DNA of 64,000 nt from Macrocystis pyrifera. Its lineage: Eukaryota; Sar; Phaeophyceae; Laminariales; Laminariaceae. Where the stretch lies: assembly GCA_031763025.1 (NCBI GenBank), contig JASSKH010000021.1, forward strand, positions 4,836,001 to 4,900,000. Direction: 5' to 3'. Positions within the stretch are counted from its first letter, which is position 1; the number at the start of each line of letters is the position of its first letter. The notes beneath the pieces were generated by a model. It saw nothing but the letters and a program-made list of their open reading frames with translations. It did no database searches and had not been told where the DNA came from. Positions 20,376 through 33,000 of the stretch are shown here, piece by piece. A program made the translations under genes and the position numbers.

Positions 20376-20869
20376 AAACAATTTAATTAGTAATATTCAT
20401 TTTCGTGCCCAGCAGCGATATTTGGATGGATGCGGGCATGCATGCGTATATAGATTAGTGTGATATGAGTAGAGTACTCATGGGCTATAGATATATATAT
20501 AATACGTTGCAGTCTTATAGTCTCACGAATACGAGAATAATCCAAAGGATGGATTAACCCGGCGGATATTCCGTTAGTCGAGAGTAATGTTCTTTTAGGA
20601 ATGTTCCCTAGGGCGGATAACCCCCTAGACGAGAGTAATATTCCTTAACGCAGATAGGACCACGAAGTGAGAAGTTCTTATATTAGCAGAGAGAACGACC
20701 GGTAGCCATAGGAAAGTTCTGTAGACGTACATCAGATAAGAGGAATTTAGGAGAGCTTGTGGCGTGGGGCGGGACTCGACGCCCAGATATACTCGTCCCA
20801 CCCCTCTCCGCATCACATTAGGCGGTGTTTTTTAATGATTGAATAAGATACCAAAGGAGTAATATATTA

Positions 20870-21150
20870 ATGACAGGGCTTTTCGCGGGTCACGGGGTGT
20901 TCAAAATGTCACGGGTCGGGTCGGGTCGGGTCAAGAGGTTTTCAAATCTCACGGGTCGGGTTCGGTCGGGTCAAGAGTTTTCAAATATCACGGGTCGGGT
21001 CGGGTCGGGTCAAGCGGTGATGAAAAGCTTACGGGTCGGGTCAGGTCATGACCCGCAAGAAACGGGTCACTCGCGGGTCGGGCCAGCGTGACCCGCGAGT
21101 TCTTTTCGACTGACCCGCGCATCCGGCCCGCGGATCCGACACTCAAAACA
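20870..21150. repeat. GGGTC satellite array, forward
   Basis: Starts with CAGGGCTTTTCGCGGGTCA, then CACGGGTCGGGTCGGGTCGG units alternating with AAGAGGTTTTCAAATCT spacers. Confidence 0.85.
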
Positions 21151-21334
21151 CTCCCCGCTCTCTTACCCAAAGGCTTTTCTCGATAGTGCTCCTTTGGTAT
21201 CTTCTGCAAACATTAACATTTAAAACACTGCCAAATCCATATACGCATGCCCGCATCCCTTTATACCCACTACAGCCAGGCCACATATCGCTTGTGGGCA
21301 CAAAATGAACATTAAACTGTTTTTTTTTCAAGTG

Positions 21335-21668
21335 TCGACCCACGGGCCGGATCCGCAGGTCGGACCTGCGGGTCAAGATATATAGTCTCGCGGGTCAAGG
21401 TGACCCGACTTGCATGAAACCCGTGTCTCACGGGTCAATCCGAAGGTGGCGGGTCGGGTCGGGTCGGGTCAGGAGGTTTTGAAATCTCGCGGGTCGGGTC
21501 GGGTCGGGCCAGGATATTTTCAAATCTCCCGGGTCGGGTCGGGTCGGGTCAACATTTTTTTTAATCTCGCGGGTCGGGTCGGGTCGGATCAAGAGGCTTT
21601 CAAAATCTCGCGGGTCGGGTCGGGTACCCGACCCGTGAGATTTGACCTGACCCGCGAAAAGCCCTGAT
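21335..21668. repeat. GGGTC satellite array with inverted end
   Basis: The same units; the right edge is the inverse terminus TGACCCGCGAAAAGCCCTG found also at 22067-22085. Confidence 0.85.
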
Positions 21669-21724
21669 TATTGAGTATTTGCACGAGAGGAGCCATTGGG
21701 TAAAAGAACGGCAAGCGTTTTTTT

Positions 21725-22087
21725 AAGTGTCGGATCCGCGGGCCGGATGCGCGGGTCCGACCCGCGGGTCGGCAGGAAACAAACGCGGGTCACGCTGGCC
21801 CGACCCGCTAGTGACCCGTTTCTCACGGGTCATGATCTGACCCGACCCGTGATATTTGAAAAGTTCTTGACCCGACCCGACCCAACCCTTGAGATTTGAA
21901 AAACTCCTGACCCGACCTGACCTGACCCGCGAGATTTGAAACCCTCTTGACCCGACCCGACCCGACCCTTGATATTTTGAACACTTCCTGACCCGACCTG
22001 AACCGTGAGAGTTTGAACTCTTCCTGATCCGACCCGACCCGACCCGTGACATTTTGAACACCTCGTGACCCGCGAAAAGCCCTGATT
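21725..22087. repeat. GGGTC satellite array, reverse
   Basis: Units in inverse orientation (GACCCGACCCGACCC), ending at GTGACCCGCGAAAAGCCCTG. With 20870 it forms mirrored outer ends. Confidence 0.85.
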
Positions 22088-22442
22088 TTTTTCATGTTTT
22101 CGAGTGGCGTTTTCCGGTTTTCTAGTATTTTTTTTTGTGTTGTCCAGTGTGCTGCAATTGTACCCCCAGGCTATGGACCATGACGGAAAAGCCCACATAG
22201 CCCCCGGGAGTAGTACTTCTTTACAGCAGTATTTGATTGTAGAGCAGGGCAAACGTTGCCCTGCTGTTCCCTACAGGTGTTGTTACTATTTACATATCTA
22301 TATGTTGGACGGAGGATGCAAATTTCAGGGACTGGTTGGGCTTAGAAAGCGGCCAAAAAACAGGAACGATACGTTCGCAACACGTCGACCAGAAACAATA
22401 ACATGACTTACTTGTTTATGTGCATATATTTGGGCTAGGAGA

Positions 22443-23358
22443 CCATGCTGCTGCGGACACCGAACCAAGCACCCCAGACCTCACCGCTCGTCATCGAAGC
22501 AGCAAGACAGAGGTATTATAGACAGACGATGTAGTTCTTGTACCTGGGCGGTCTTGTCGTCGCAAGCGCTGACATTATGCCAGAGATCACGACGGATCCG
22601 ACTCGCATGCCACAATCCGTTCGAACGAGAGCTGTATGATATGGAGGATGCCCCGTTCACTCTAAGAGTGCGCATGCTAAAGGCCGAGGTGATGATGGAG
22701 AGCCTGATGTACGGGTGCGTGATGTGTGGACTCTTGGCCAGGAGCACTTCGCTGAGCTCCGAATGGCACACCACAAACTCCTCCTACGGGTCATTGGCTT
22801 CCAGGGCCGACAACGCACTGACCATCTCATCATGTACGCCAAGGCCTTCGAAAAGGCACACTGCGAGAGCGTTGAGACGACCATCCGTGAACAACGCCTC
22901 CTCTTTGCGGGGGCCGTACAGCAGACGACCAATGAGCGGCTGACCCGCCGGGTGATGTTTGGGACGATGGCTGGTGGGAAGAACCCAGGACCAGGCCGAC
23001 CAGAAAAGAACTGTGAGCCTGTTGTCTAGCAGACGTCCTCAGGGTTTTTCAAGCCACCGAGGGGTCCACGGAAAGCTCCCCTTTGCTGTTCGGAGTAGAG
23101 CCGGTGTTATGGCCGAGGGCGGCTAAGAAGAGTGGGAAGTGGTCCCGGGGGGTCGTCGAAGCGGCGGACTGTTTCATGGCGGGGTGGCACAGGGACGAGG
23201 CGCAGAGAAGCCAGCTGCGCCACGAAGCTGAGGGCGCCAAGAGTGGCGACAAGGAAGAGAGGGGGGAAGGGGGGGGCAGGCGTACCGATACAACAGCTGT
23301 CGACGAATGCAGAAACGAAATGATAGATCGAGTGGCTAGGTATCGGTTCAGCTCTTGA
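22443..23358 (+). pseudogene. Second LINE lineage: broken reverse-transcriptase C-terminal region
   Basis: Read on plus in three frames. FLYLGGLVVASADIMPEI matches the conserved YLG...D...EI stretch after the LINE reverse-transcriptase palm. Then come FERELYDMEDAPFTLRVRML, a YGCV motif, WTLGQEHFAELRMAHHKLLL, RVIGF and TTIREQRLLFAGAVQ, the usual C-terminal arrangement. At least two frameshifts and a stop interrupt it. It is unlike LINE-C in sequence, so it is another lineage. No promoter or intact ORF. Confidence 0.75.
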
Positions 23359-23399
23359 AGTCTAGCAGGTTTTGTTTGTTTCTTGTTGAGTTGTTCCAT

Positions 23400-23520
23400 T
23401 GGGGGGGGGGGGGGGGGGGGGGGCGACAGCGGCAACACTGACACTTGACACCGCTATTGACGAGAGCAGGAAGGAGACGGCAAAGGGTGTGGCTAGGTTC
23501 CCGAATCGGTTTTCTAGGTC
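23400..23520 (+). repeat. G run followed by a duplicated end of the second LINE
   Basis: After about 23 G, the segment encoding TAIDESRKETAKGVARF repeats, with divergence, the end at 23285-23345 (TAVDECRNEMIDRVARY). Confidence 0.6.
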
Positions 23521-23709
23521 AGACGGGCACCCATGTTACTATCACCGCCTGGAGTACGATGTTTTTTTTTTTTTTTTCCTTGTCTCTCTGTTAGTTTCCT
23601 TTCCCCGCCCCGCCATCCGTATGCCGATATCTTTCTCTCCTTCGTGTTGCTTCGTCCGCGCGGCAGCTATCTGTCCTTCCTGAGTACGTCTGCTTTCCGT
23701 CCATTAATA

Positions 23710-23817
23710 TTACGGGGGACCATAGTACATGGGACCAATTTTTGTTAGTAAAAATATGGAAAAACATTGGTTTTTGTGTGTACCGTAGGTCCTATTTACC
23801 ATGCCCCCCCCCCGTAA
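23710..23817 (+). mobile_element. PalA palindromic element
   Basis: A-arm subtype with an expanded C run in the right arm. Confidence 0.85.
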
Positions 23818-24002
23818 TAGCAGCCTTTCTGATTTCCGTGCGTTCTTTGTATGCTGCTTTTCAATGCAGAAATTCTTCTTCTTTTATCGTCTTTTTGTTT
23901 TCATTTTCTAGTCTTGCTTGTGTTGTGTTCTCGTACCCGACACGCTGGCACTTCACTTGCTTGACTCTTGAATTTGCGTTTTTTTTTTTTTTTTTTTTTT
24001 TT

Positions 24003-24125
24003 TATCTTCCTCTGTCTCACAGTCTGTGACCACAGAAGAATCAGTATCTCTCTGGGATAAGGAATCAGGACGGACATTGGGTGTACTGATGAAGCTGGGT
24101 AGAAAGGGCGATTTAATGTGAAGAC
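24003..24125 (-). repeat. Dispersed repeat IV, inverse copy
   Basis: CAGTCTGTGACCACAG and the following GGAATCAGGACGGACATTGGG block match 63730-63800 and 46700-46770. Confidence 0.5.
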
Positions 24126-24129
24126 AACA

Positions 24130-26580
24130 GCAACAACAACAAGAAGCGAAAAATGGCAGCAGCGACTACCCCCACAGGAGGAGAGTAGAACTGCTTTAGT
24201 AGTAATAATATAGTCGTAGTGTTGAGGGTCTTGTGCCCGTGTTTTTCTGCTGCTTTTTACGAGAACTCGAGATGAATATACGCGCTGGGTGCCCTTTTGA
24301 GAACGGAATTGTTGTACTATGTCAAGGTGGTTCTAGAGCAGCAGCAAAGCAGCAAGCAACGGCAGCAGAGTCGATCAAAATACCATATACCAGGTGCCTG
24401 GCATTAACAAATTCCAGGTAGCTAAGTGGTAGTTCTGGCGGTTTCTAGTCTTCTTGGAGACAGACGCATGGGGTAGATGGGGTGAAGCTCTGGGTCGGTG
24501 TTGAAAGTTGAAATCATCGCAAAAAAAAAAGCGAGGAGAGTCATGCCTGGTGGATGTGTCAAGTGTAAGGCAGTATGAACCTAGGGACCGACTACTGCTA
24601 TTAATAACAGCTAGATGCCTTTGGCTCTGTTGTGGTCACTCACATGAGGTGCTTGACGATGTTATAAGCGCTTGTATTATTAATAGTTGCTGTTTGCCTC
24701 GCCAGGTGTCTTCGGAACGAAGGGGCGAGGCGCTCATCAGAAAAGCAGGCGATAACGCCTGCCAGGTATGATGAGGGGACGGTTGCTACAAACAATAACG
24801 CCGCAACAGGGGAGAGGGGATACCATAACATTAGCCCACCCTGAAGGGCTGTATATGAAAATTCATAAAAAAACTCAGGCATGAACAAAAACAATCAGGA
24901 GAATTCGGAGAATGGATCGAAGATGCGGCACTCCCACACCTCTGACTTGCAAGGCGGTAGCCGATTACACGTGGACATTGCAACCAGATTGTTTTATTAC
25001 TTTTTGTGGCTGGAGGCTGGAGGACAGAAAAAAAAGGGTAAAAAAAAAAAAAAAAAAAAACGTATCTTATCTTTACCGTAGGGAAGAGCCAACAATACGC
25101 GTTGCCCTGCTGTTCCCTACTACTGTAGATGCTACTTTAATACGTGAAGTTGTGTGAATGAATGGCGATTGGGGTGGCGGTGGTCGGTGTTTAGGGTCAA
25201 GGTTAGATATCGGTTTGGATTTACTCATAATCCGAGCGGAAAGAAGTGACAGCCAACCTACTACTGTGATATCGGTTTTACTGCATACTGTATTACGACT
25301 CCCCTTGTCTACGCCTCGGAAAAAGGGGTGCGTGTGTGTGATTTCGGAGGCGCTTTTTTTCGGGTACCCCTGAGACGTTAGGGCGGGATGTTTGTGTGTC
25401 AAGCCATCGATTTCCGCTGCGCGTGGTATGGGCCGTCAACCGCTAGGAATCGTTTGGAAAAACAGGTGCGCAGGTTCTGAGCTTCTGAAATGGAGGGCAA
25501 GGATGGGCAGTTTTCGATCAGACAAGCTGGAATTTCCGTAAACCCAGCGAATAGAGTATACTATTAATAGCAGCGGCAGACAAATGAAACAAAAACGACA
25601 ACGTAAAATTTAATCGTCGCCGACATATATATACAGTTAGTTAGGGGCTATGGTCAATGACGGGAACAGAGTTCCGTCATAGCTCATAGATGGCAGTATT
25701 ACCGGCTACTATGGACTCCATGGATGGGTACATGTATGTACTAAGTATGTGCGATGAACGTTCCGCTAACCTTTCCCGAAACCTGTCCTCCAAAATAGCG
25801 GGGGCAGAGAGTAGGAGGCGCATTGTAGGGGACCCCATCCGAGCCACCGTCATCCAAAAATACGCTTTGAATAGCAGAGCGAAACAATACCTAAAACTCT
25901 CATCGTGAGACCTATATATATCATCAATCACACGAGAGGTGGTGTCATGAAAGCGGGAGTGACTCCATCGGAATCGTCAACTAGAACACGTACCTGGAAC
26001 CATACGTATTCAGACGAGAAACACATGACATTTTTCATCGTCGCCGATATCGGATAAAAAACTATCATATCAGGGACCTGGAGGTATGATAGCGGAGGAG
26101 GGAGTTTCAATTGGATTCATCCGACCAGCCATAGAAGCTCAAATGGATGCCTGAAGACCGAGCAAACAGCTTTCGACCAACCATCCTTCAACCAATCAGC
26201 CGTCTTCAACCAGCCAGCCTTCGTCGCGTCAACATCAAAACAGCGCTGGCGACAAGCAGGCAACAGAACGCAATCAAACCCCAAAGATATAAATAAAAGG
26301 CACACACCGAACGCCGTACAGTACGCACAAAAGAGCACGAAAAAACGTAAACAAACCCAGTAAATATTGACCCCAGTTTACACAGCAGTACCACCACTAC
26401 CCCACTGCTAGAAGTCGTAGTAGTAGGGGCATGAGCAGCATCACAACGAACACGACTCCCCTCTACTAGCAGCAGCAGTAGTGTCAGCACCACAAACACC
26501 ACCACCACCACCACCCTGTCACCCGCAGCAGCCCCAGCGCCCCCTTCACCGCTACCAGCAGCAGCAATAGTGTCACCACC
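24130..26580. other. No gene recognised
   Basis: Only weak exon-like hints. The best is a minus-strand stretch ending CTCAT|GTGAGT at about 24645, reading NNTSAYNIVKHL, without a partner. An A-rich run lies at 25027-25060. Confidence 0.35.
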
Positions 26581-26599
26581 ACCACCCCCTCCCCCCCCC

Positions 26600-26654
26600 C
26601 CAATCTCCACCATGCACGCCGTTGCCTCATTGTACCGATCAATCGCGCCACCGC
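26600..26654 (-). CDS. Candidate exon, unassigned
   Basis: After a GGAGCAG acceptor the minus strand reads GGAIDRYNEATACMVEIGG before running into a G homopolymer. The pattern AIDRYNEA is TPR-like. It could be a further exon of the PH-like gene, but phase could not be tied to a neighbour. Confidence 0.3.
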
Positions 26655-26699
26655 CTGCTCCAAACCACCAACTACACCGCCGTCCTAGCCGCGGCGAGG

Positions 26700-27735
26700 A
26701 AGGAAAGAGTTGGAGAGCCCGATAGTCAGACCGACTGATACACCGTACCGACGGAAAAGACCGAAGCTACAGATCGGCAGTCAAAACAGAAAATTCGTAA
26801 CACAGCCAGACCATGGGACAGACTTGGACATCATGTGACAGAAAAACAGCCCGCCAAACTGATCTCACGACAGTTCGACAGACCGTCCGTCAGAAAGAAA
26901 ACACTACAAAAGACCCCCAGACCGCCAGACAAACCGACGGATAGACAAATAGTCAGGACATAATCGCCAGTAGGATCTGAAGCACAACCCGCAAGATAGT
27001 CAGGCTAGCCCCCGCCACACAGAAAAACCGACGAAAACACCCCCACACATACCGACCGAGAGTCAACACATGCCGATAGTCAGACCGACGGGTAGACAGA
27101 CATGCCGACGGCAGGGACGACAGCACGACCGGAGGACAGCCACACTGAACAGACCGCTAGACAGAATAACCGACGAATATACCATCAGACCGCCAGACAC
27201 TTCGGCGGATAGATTGACAGTCAGACCGACAAATAGTCAGAGAGTCAAGACATACCGACAATTAGACCAACATACTGACAGTCCGACAGTCAGCCCCACC
27301 GGATAGGTACCGATGAATAGACAGACTGACAAAGAGACGAACATAGAGAACGAGATGCCAATGGAAACGGCAGTCAGATGGACAAACCGACCGATCTATC
27401 CACGGGTAGAAAAACATTCAGACGTCCCGACAGTAGGGGTAGTCAGACCGACAGACACACGGGGAGGGATACCGACGGATGGACATACCGACACACTGAA
27501 AGACGGGTCGAGACACCGCAACATGGACCGATCAATCGACAGACAGCCAACACACACAGAGCGCCGGGTAGGCAAGACAGTCAGACATATCGACAGGCGG
27601 GCTTCCCGACTATCCGGCCCACCTACAGACGGACATACCGGTGCCCGTAGACGGAGATACCGGCGCCGACAGACCGACATACCGACTGTCAGACCCACCT
27701 ACAGACGGACATATCGGTGCCCGTAGACGGACATA
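26700..27735. repeat. Decayed GAC-rich tandem array
   Basis: CAGACCGACAGAC/ACATACCGAC-type units of varying length. One pair (27617-27640 and 27700-27730) repeats GACGGACATA-CGGTGCCCGTAG almost exactly. Confidence 0.65.
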
Positions 27736-28676
27736 TTGACAGACGTGACGTGTATGCCAACAGATGAAAAAATCATGCCGAAGGATACATGGGATAATAC
27801 AGACGGACAGAGCGACCAAGATGCTGACGCAACACCCAACCATCGACCCCGAGACCGACCGATAGACAAACCTACACGGCATCTACCAGCACTGTTTCTG
27901 GCGACAACACTCCGCACACGTCCCCCTCCACAACGGTCACAACAAGAACGTATATCGGTCCATCTGCTGCAATGATAGCACCAGCCAACACCCCCCCCCC
28001 CTTCCTCCCTCCTTCTTCCCCTCCTTCCCCCGTCCAGACACAAGGGAACACCCTGCTATCCTTGCGCGGGACAAATCAAATCAGTCAGGAATCGTGGTCC
28101 ATGTCTTGACGCTACGTGGTGTGTCCTATTGCAGAAAATGTAATGAAGCGGGAAGAGGCGGGGAGGGGGAGGGGGGGGGCAGCGACGTCCACGAGGGTAC
28201 GAACTAACTAACCACCCATCCCAACAGCAGACCAACCAAGAAACCAAGAAACCAGCCATCCAATCAATCAACTAACCGAACCAATCTAACACCCAAGAAA
28301 CCAACCAACCAACCAACCAACCATTCAACAAATCAATCTACCAAGAACTCATCAACCTACCCACCAAACTAAATCCACCGTCGGCCGAGGAGGACTTGCA
28401 GCAGTCAACAGCAGCAGTAGAGACCCACCGATCACCTACTGGGGTCCATATAATATACCAGGTAGCTACTAAATTAACCCAGGCCCACCTTGCCAGACCT
28501 ACCAAGCTGGAGCAGAAAACCTAGCTAGAGCTATCAAGCTAGCACTGCCTAGCTGGAGCGTATCACGTCACAGCTATCTAGAGCTATCCAGCTAGACGCA
28601 TCCAGCTAGACCTATCCACTGTAGCTAATCTAGCAAGTACACCCATCTCGCTGTACAGCGGAGGGTCTCAACCATG

Positions 28677-28728
<52 letters not shown>

Positions 28729-29088
28729 GGGGGGGGGGGGGGGGGGGGTGGGGGGGGGGGGGGGGGGGGGGGGGGTGTGGGTGGGGGGGGGGGGGGGGGG
28801 GGGGTGTGGGTGGGGGGGGGGGGGGGGGGGGGGGGGGTTGGGTGGGGGGGGGGGGGGGGGGGGGGGGGTGGGTGGGGGGGTGGGGTGGGGGGGGGGGGGG
28901 GTGGGGGGGGGGGGGGGGGGGGGGGGGTGGGTGTGGGGGGGGTGGGGGGGGGGTGGGGGGGGGGGTGGGGGGGTGGGGGGGGGGGGGGGGGGGGTGGGGG
29001 GGGGGGGGTTGGGGGGGGGGGGGGGGGGGTGGGGGGGGGGGGTGGGGTGGGGGGGGGGGGGGGGGGGGGTGTGGGGGTGGGGGGGGAA
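28677..29088. repeat. Very long G/T tract
   Basis: About 410 bases that are almost entirely G with scattered single T, starting with about 50 uninterrupted G. The glycine- and proline-rich readings across it are not genes. The pattern could be a genuine expanded tract or partly a sequencing/assembly product. Confidence 0.9.
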
Positions 29089-29504
29089 CCCCTAGGTCTA
29101 AAAAAACGTTGGGTCGGCAGGTCAGCCGAGTCAAGTCAAATCAAGGCAAGTTAACCCACGTTTTTTTTCCTCCACACGAACTATAAAACCAACAGATATA
29201 CTACTGTAAACCGTACTACTGTATACAGTAACGTGCGCACGTACAGCTTGCACGTGCTGTGAATATATATACTTGACATGAATGGCAACACCAGCGCCAA
29301 ACCTTTTGATAGTTGGTGTACACACCAGCAACCCGTCAGACAGCCCCCCCTCCCCCCCCGATTAGAAGAAGGGGGAGAGGGAGAAAAAAAGCGGAAGGAA
29401 AAACAATCGAGATTCCGCCAAGAAGCAAAGAAGATAAAAGAAAAGCTTTCTCTTGTCACAGCTGCACCGACGTTGCAAGCGGGGGCGAACACTTTGAAAT
29501 CGAA

Positions 29505-29860
29505 TTTGCTTCAATTCCAGTCCCTCCCTTAATTGATCTAAGTCCTTCAGCACGTCCACTCAAGCCCTTCAAGTCTTTCAATTCAATCAATTCCTTCACT
29601 CAAGTCCGTCAACTCATTCAATTAATTCACTCCAAGCCCCTCATGTCATCCGATTCCTTCACTCAAAGTCCTCCAACTCATCAAAAAATCAACTAAGATC
29701 TTTCATTCATTCAAGTCCTTCAAACCAATTCAGTTCATTCATTCAGGTCCTTCAAATCATTCAACTAATTCGTTTTCCCCCAACTCAAGTCCTTCGAATC
29801 GTTCGTTTCGCCTTCGCCCAAGTCTTTCAATCGCTTCACTCTAGTCCTTCAATTTTTCAC
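29505..29860. repeat. CTTCAA/TCATTCAA degenerate tandem repeat
   Basis: Units such as CAAGTCCTTCAA and TCATTCAATTAATTCACTC repeat irregularly. Confidence 0.6.
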
Positions 29861-30006
29861 CCAAAAGCCCTTCAGCGCAATACCGCCCACCAAATGAACG
29901 CGCATGCAAATCTCATCAATCCGCTCCTTCACAGGGCGGTTATTGATATCGGCGCGGTCACGAGCATGTTGCGCATGTGATTCCGATCCAAGATGCGGAC
30001 AACCCC
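29861..30006 (-). CDS. PH-like gene exon 8 (last one identified)
   Basis: 146 nt, GTTGTTGCAG|GG to TTTTGG|GTGAAA. Reads CPHLGSESHAQHARDRAD, INNRPVKERIDEICMRVHLV, GGIALKGFW. No domain recognised. If the donor is not used, a stop follows two codons later (GFWVKN-stop), so this could also be the last exon. Confidence 0.65.
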
Positions 30007-33000
30007 CTGCAACAACGAACCAAGAGCGATAGTGCAAGGCGGGGGAAGGGGGAAGGAGGTGGAGAGGGGGGGGGGGGGGGGTATCCATTATCATGCATGG
30101 CCGTAGTCGTATGGCCAGAGACCCTCGCATCCCCACAATGCCTGGACGGAGCACGTTGGGTTTTCACCGGCTAGGCGGACATTGCTTGCACCAAGCGCGA
30201 AGCGCCGTGGGGTATTGGGCGAGTCGCATGAAGGGTGAGCTGCATCCTACTAAGAACCGCTTTAGAGGCAGATTTTCTTGCATATGGATGAAAGCATCAA
30301 TGAATTGATTTAATTTCTGGTGTGGTCACTTCCAGGGACAGCAATGGGTTTCTTTACTATGAAACTGCCTCGTGGGTGCCTCACCATATACACACTACGT
30401 GATACGATCATCCCCCTTGTGCGGAGTGAAGGTTCTCCGCGCACAAAAATGGTCTAAGAGGGGGGTGAGAACGGTGGATGTTGGGTATGAGGACCGTTTC
30501 GCGTCGCAGGAACGGGCGAGGAAGCCTCAACGGCTATAATATATCATGCCAGGTGTACGACATGGCGACACAAGAGACCTTGAACGTCGTACCGTATATA
30601 AAAAATTACGGGGGGCCATAGTAAATAAGACCAAATATTGTCACTAAAAATAGGGGATTTATGTAAGTTTTTGTGTGTACCGTAGGTCCTGTTTACTATG
30701 GCCCACCGCAATACCACGTGGGATACAGTATGGGCCCGCCAACACCAAACATAGTCAGTACAATGTTATTGCGACACCAGCCGCGAAGAGTCCTCAGCAT
30801 AGGTTATTATATACCAGATAGGATTTTGGTGTGGCACTCACCTGCTGGGCATGATTTCTTAATCCAATTTTCCCAAGTGTCCCCCACAAAGTGGGTCTCA
30901 TGTTCTGCATCACTCTAGGTTCTTATCCATGCGCCTATGCTGTACCAGGTATACATTGTTGATTCGGCGTAATACATAAATAAATGCCACCCTATGTCCA
31001 AACATAAGGACCGTTCTTGACCTTTTCAGGACCGCAGCAGTTCCGTTTTGGGGAAAAACTACTTTTGAATTGGAGTGATTCGTCTCTAAAACGGGACTGC
31101 GATCCAAAAAGGGTCAACATACAAACAATATTAACAGTGGTACCAGGTATACATTTAAGGACAAATGTGAGGCAAAACAGAAGCGACGGAGTGGGTGAAA
31201 TCTCAAAAGATGTACTGTAGGCGAACAAAACAGAACAGAAACAAAAAACATGTCAAAAGGAAGAAAAACAAAAACACGATGAAACATGATGCAAGGATAA
31301 AAAAATGCAAAACAAAAAAAAGGACAAGAAAAAAAGAAAAAGTTTTTTTTCATCGAAATAAAAAATGGAAGTAACACCAACAAAAAACTAAAAATGGGGA
31401 GTTGGTGCTATTCGTAACTAAGTACGTGTACTATTACGGGGGTCCATAGTTAACGGGACCAAGTTTTGTTAGTAAAAATAGGCAAATGTATAGGTTTTTA
31501 TGTATACCATAGGTCCTATAAACTATGGACCCCCGAAATACTACTGTACCCATAACTCCTGTACTCGTGGATTCAGGTCCTATCCCTCAGATCGTACCGC
31601 CTCGCTACTACTGTATAATCCTTCAAGGCCATCCTGGATCCTCGCGGGCATTGTACCCCTCGTTGCTGACCGACCGGGAGTATGGTTGCACCAGCGCCCA
31701 CCTCGCTCGGTATGTCTCTTCACTCACACTACAGAAAGAGGTAGCATTGCTGCGGGACTACCGTCCCACAAATTTAGTCATGGTAGCATTGCCGCGGGAC
31801 TACCGTCCCACAAATTTAGTCATGGTACCAATAAAAGATGTTTGTAGCAAGTCGCTGCGAGGAACTCGCACGGCAGAATACGCGCACGTCACTGCTGTCG
31901 TCCACTTGTGTGCGTTGGACGGGAACTACAAACAGTAGGAGTACCGTCGTGTAGATAAAAGCTGAATCGCGGTCGGCGGTCGTATACGTGAGCATCCGTG
32001 TCATCTAGTACAGGGGGAACATAGTGAATGGGACCAAATATTGCCAGTATTAGTAGGGAAATGTATAGGTTTTTATGTATACCATAGGTCCTATTTACTA
32101 CGGTCCTCCGTGATATTACGGGGGACCGTAGTAAATAAGGCCAAATATTGTTAGTAAAAATAGGTGAATATATAGGTTTTTTGTGTGTACCGTAGGTCCT
32201 ATTTACTATGGTCCCCCGTAATAACAAAGAAAAAAAAAAAATCACCTGAGAGACGACGTCGTAGAGCTCGTTCGAGTCAAGCTCGAAGACCAATGGATTT
32301 GGCCGTCCGGAGGCTCGGAGCGACAGGTGGCGCGGGTGCAGACCATCACCGGGTATCACCTGCCATGATATCACGCCAGAAGCGCGTCATCAACGCGAGC
32401 ACTCAAGTCCGTCCGATATACCAGGTGGTGTACAAGGATAACGTCGCATCGCATAGCGCAATCTACCAACATTTACCCAACCAATCGTTATACCTGGTAC
32501 CTTTTATCACGTTGTTTTCACCTGTGTCGTATTTTGTTGTACCTGCTCGTGATTCGACGGGGCTACCACGTAGTTTACTCTCACGGACACCACGCCTCAA
32601 CCACGATGTTCAACCATCGTTATACCTTTGATCGTGTTGTTTTACTTGCGTACTTGTACCATAATAGTGTAATCTAAATTGGATACCAGTATTACGGAGG
32701 ACCATAGTAAATAGGACCAAATATTGTCAGAAAAAATAGCGAACTATATATAGGTTTTCGTGTGTACCGTAGGCCCTATTTAATATCGTCCGCCGTTATA
32801 CAGTAATATACTCTGCAGGTACATATGTACATCGAACACATATAGGCCATTAACTCTTTTAGTACCCCAGTCCCGTTTCGGGGACAAATCACTTGGAATT
32901 AGACTGGTTTTTCCCCAAAATGACACTCACCTCCTCCAACAGGCGGACGTCGATGCGGTACCGCTCATCCGGCACCAGTTCCGCCGCGCCTGGTGGGCAC

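Noticed and set aside
28081..28125. Possible last exon of the PH-like gene (after TCTGCAATAG, ending in TGA)
   Set aside because: Phase fits exon 8, but it is only 14 codons, and several alternatives (29400-29560, or read-through of exon 8) fit equally well.
28625..29186. Long glycine- or proline-rich open readings across the G/T tract
   Set aside because: They arise in several frames on both strands from a homopolymer-like sequence and have no start context or splice support.
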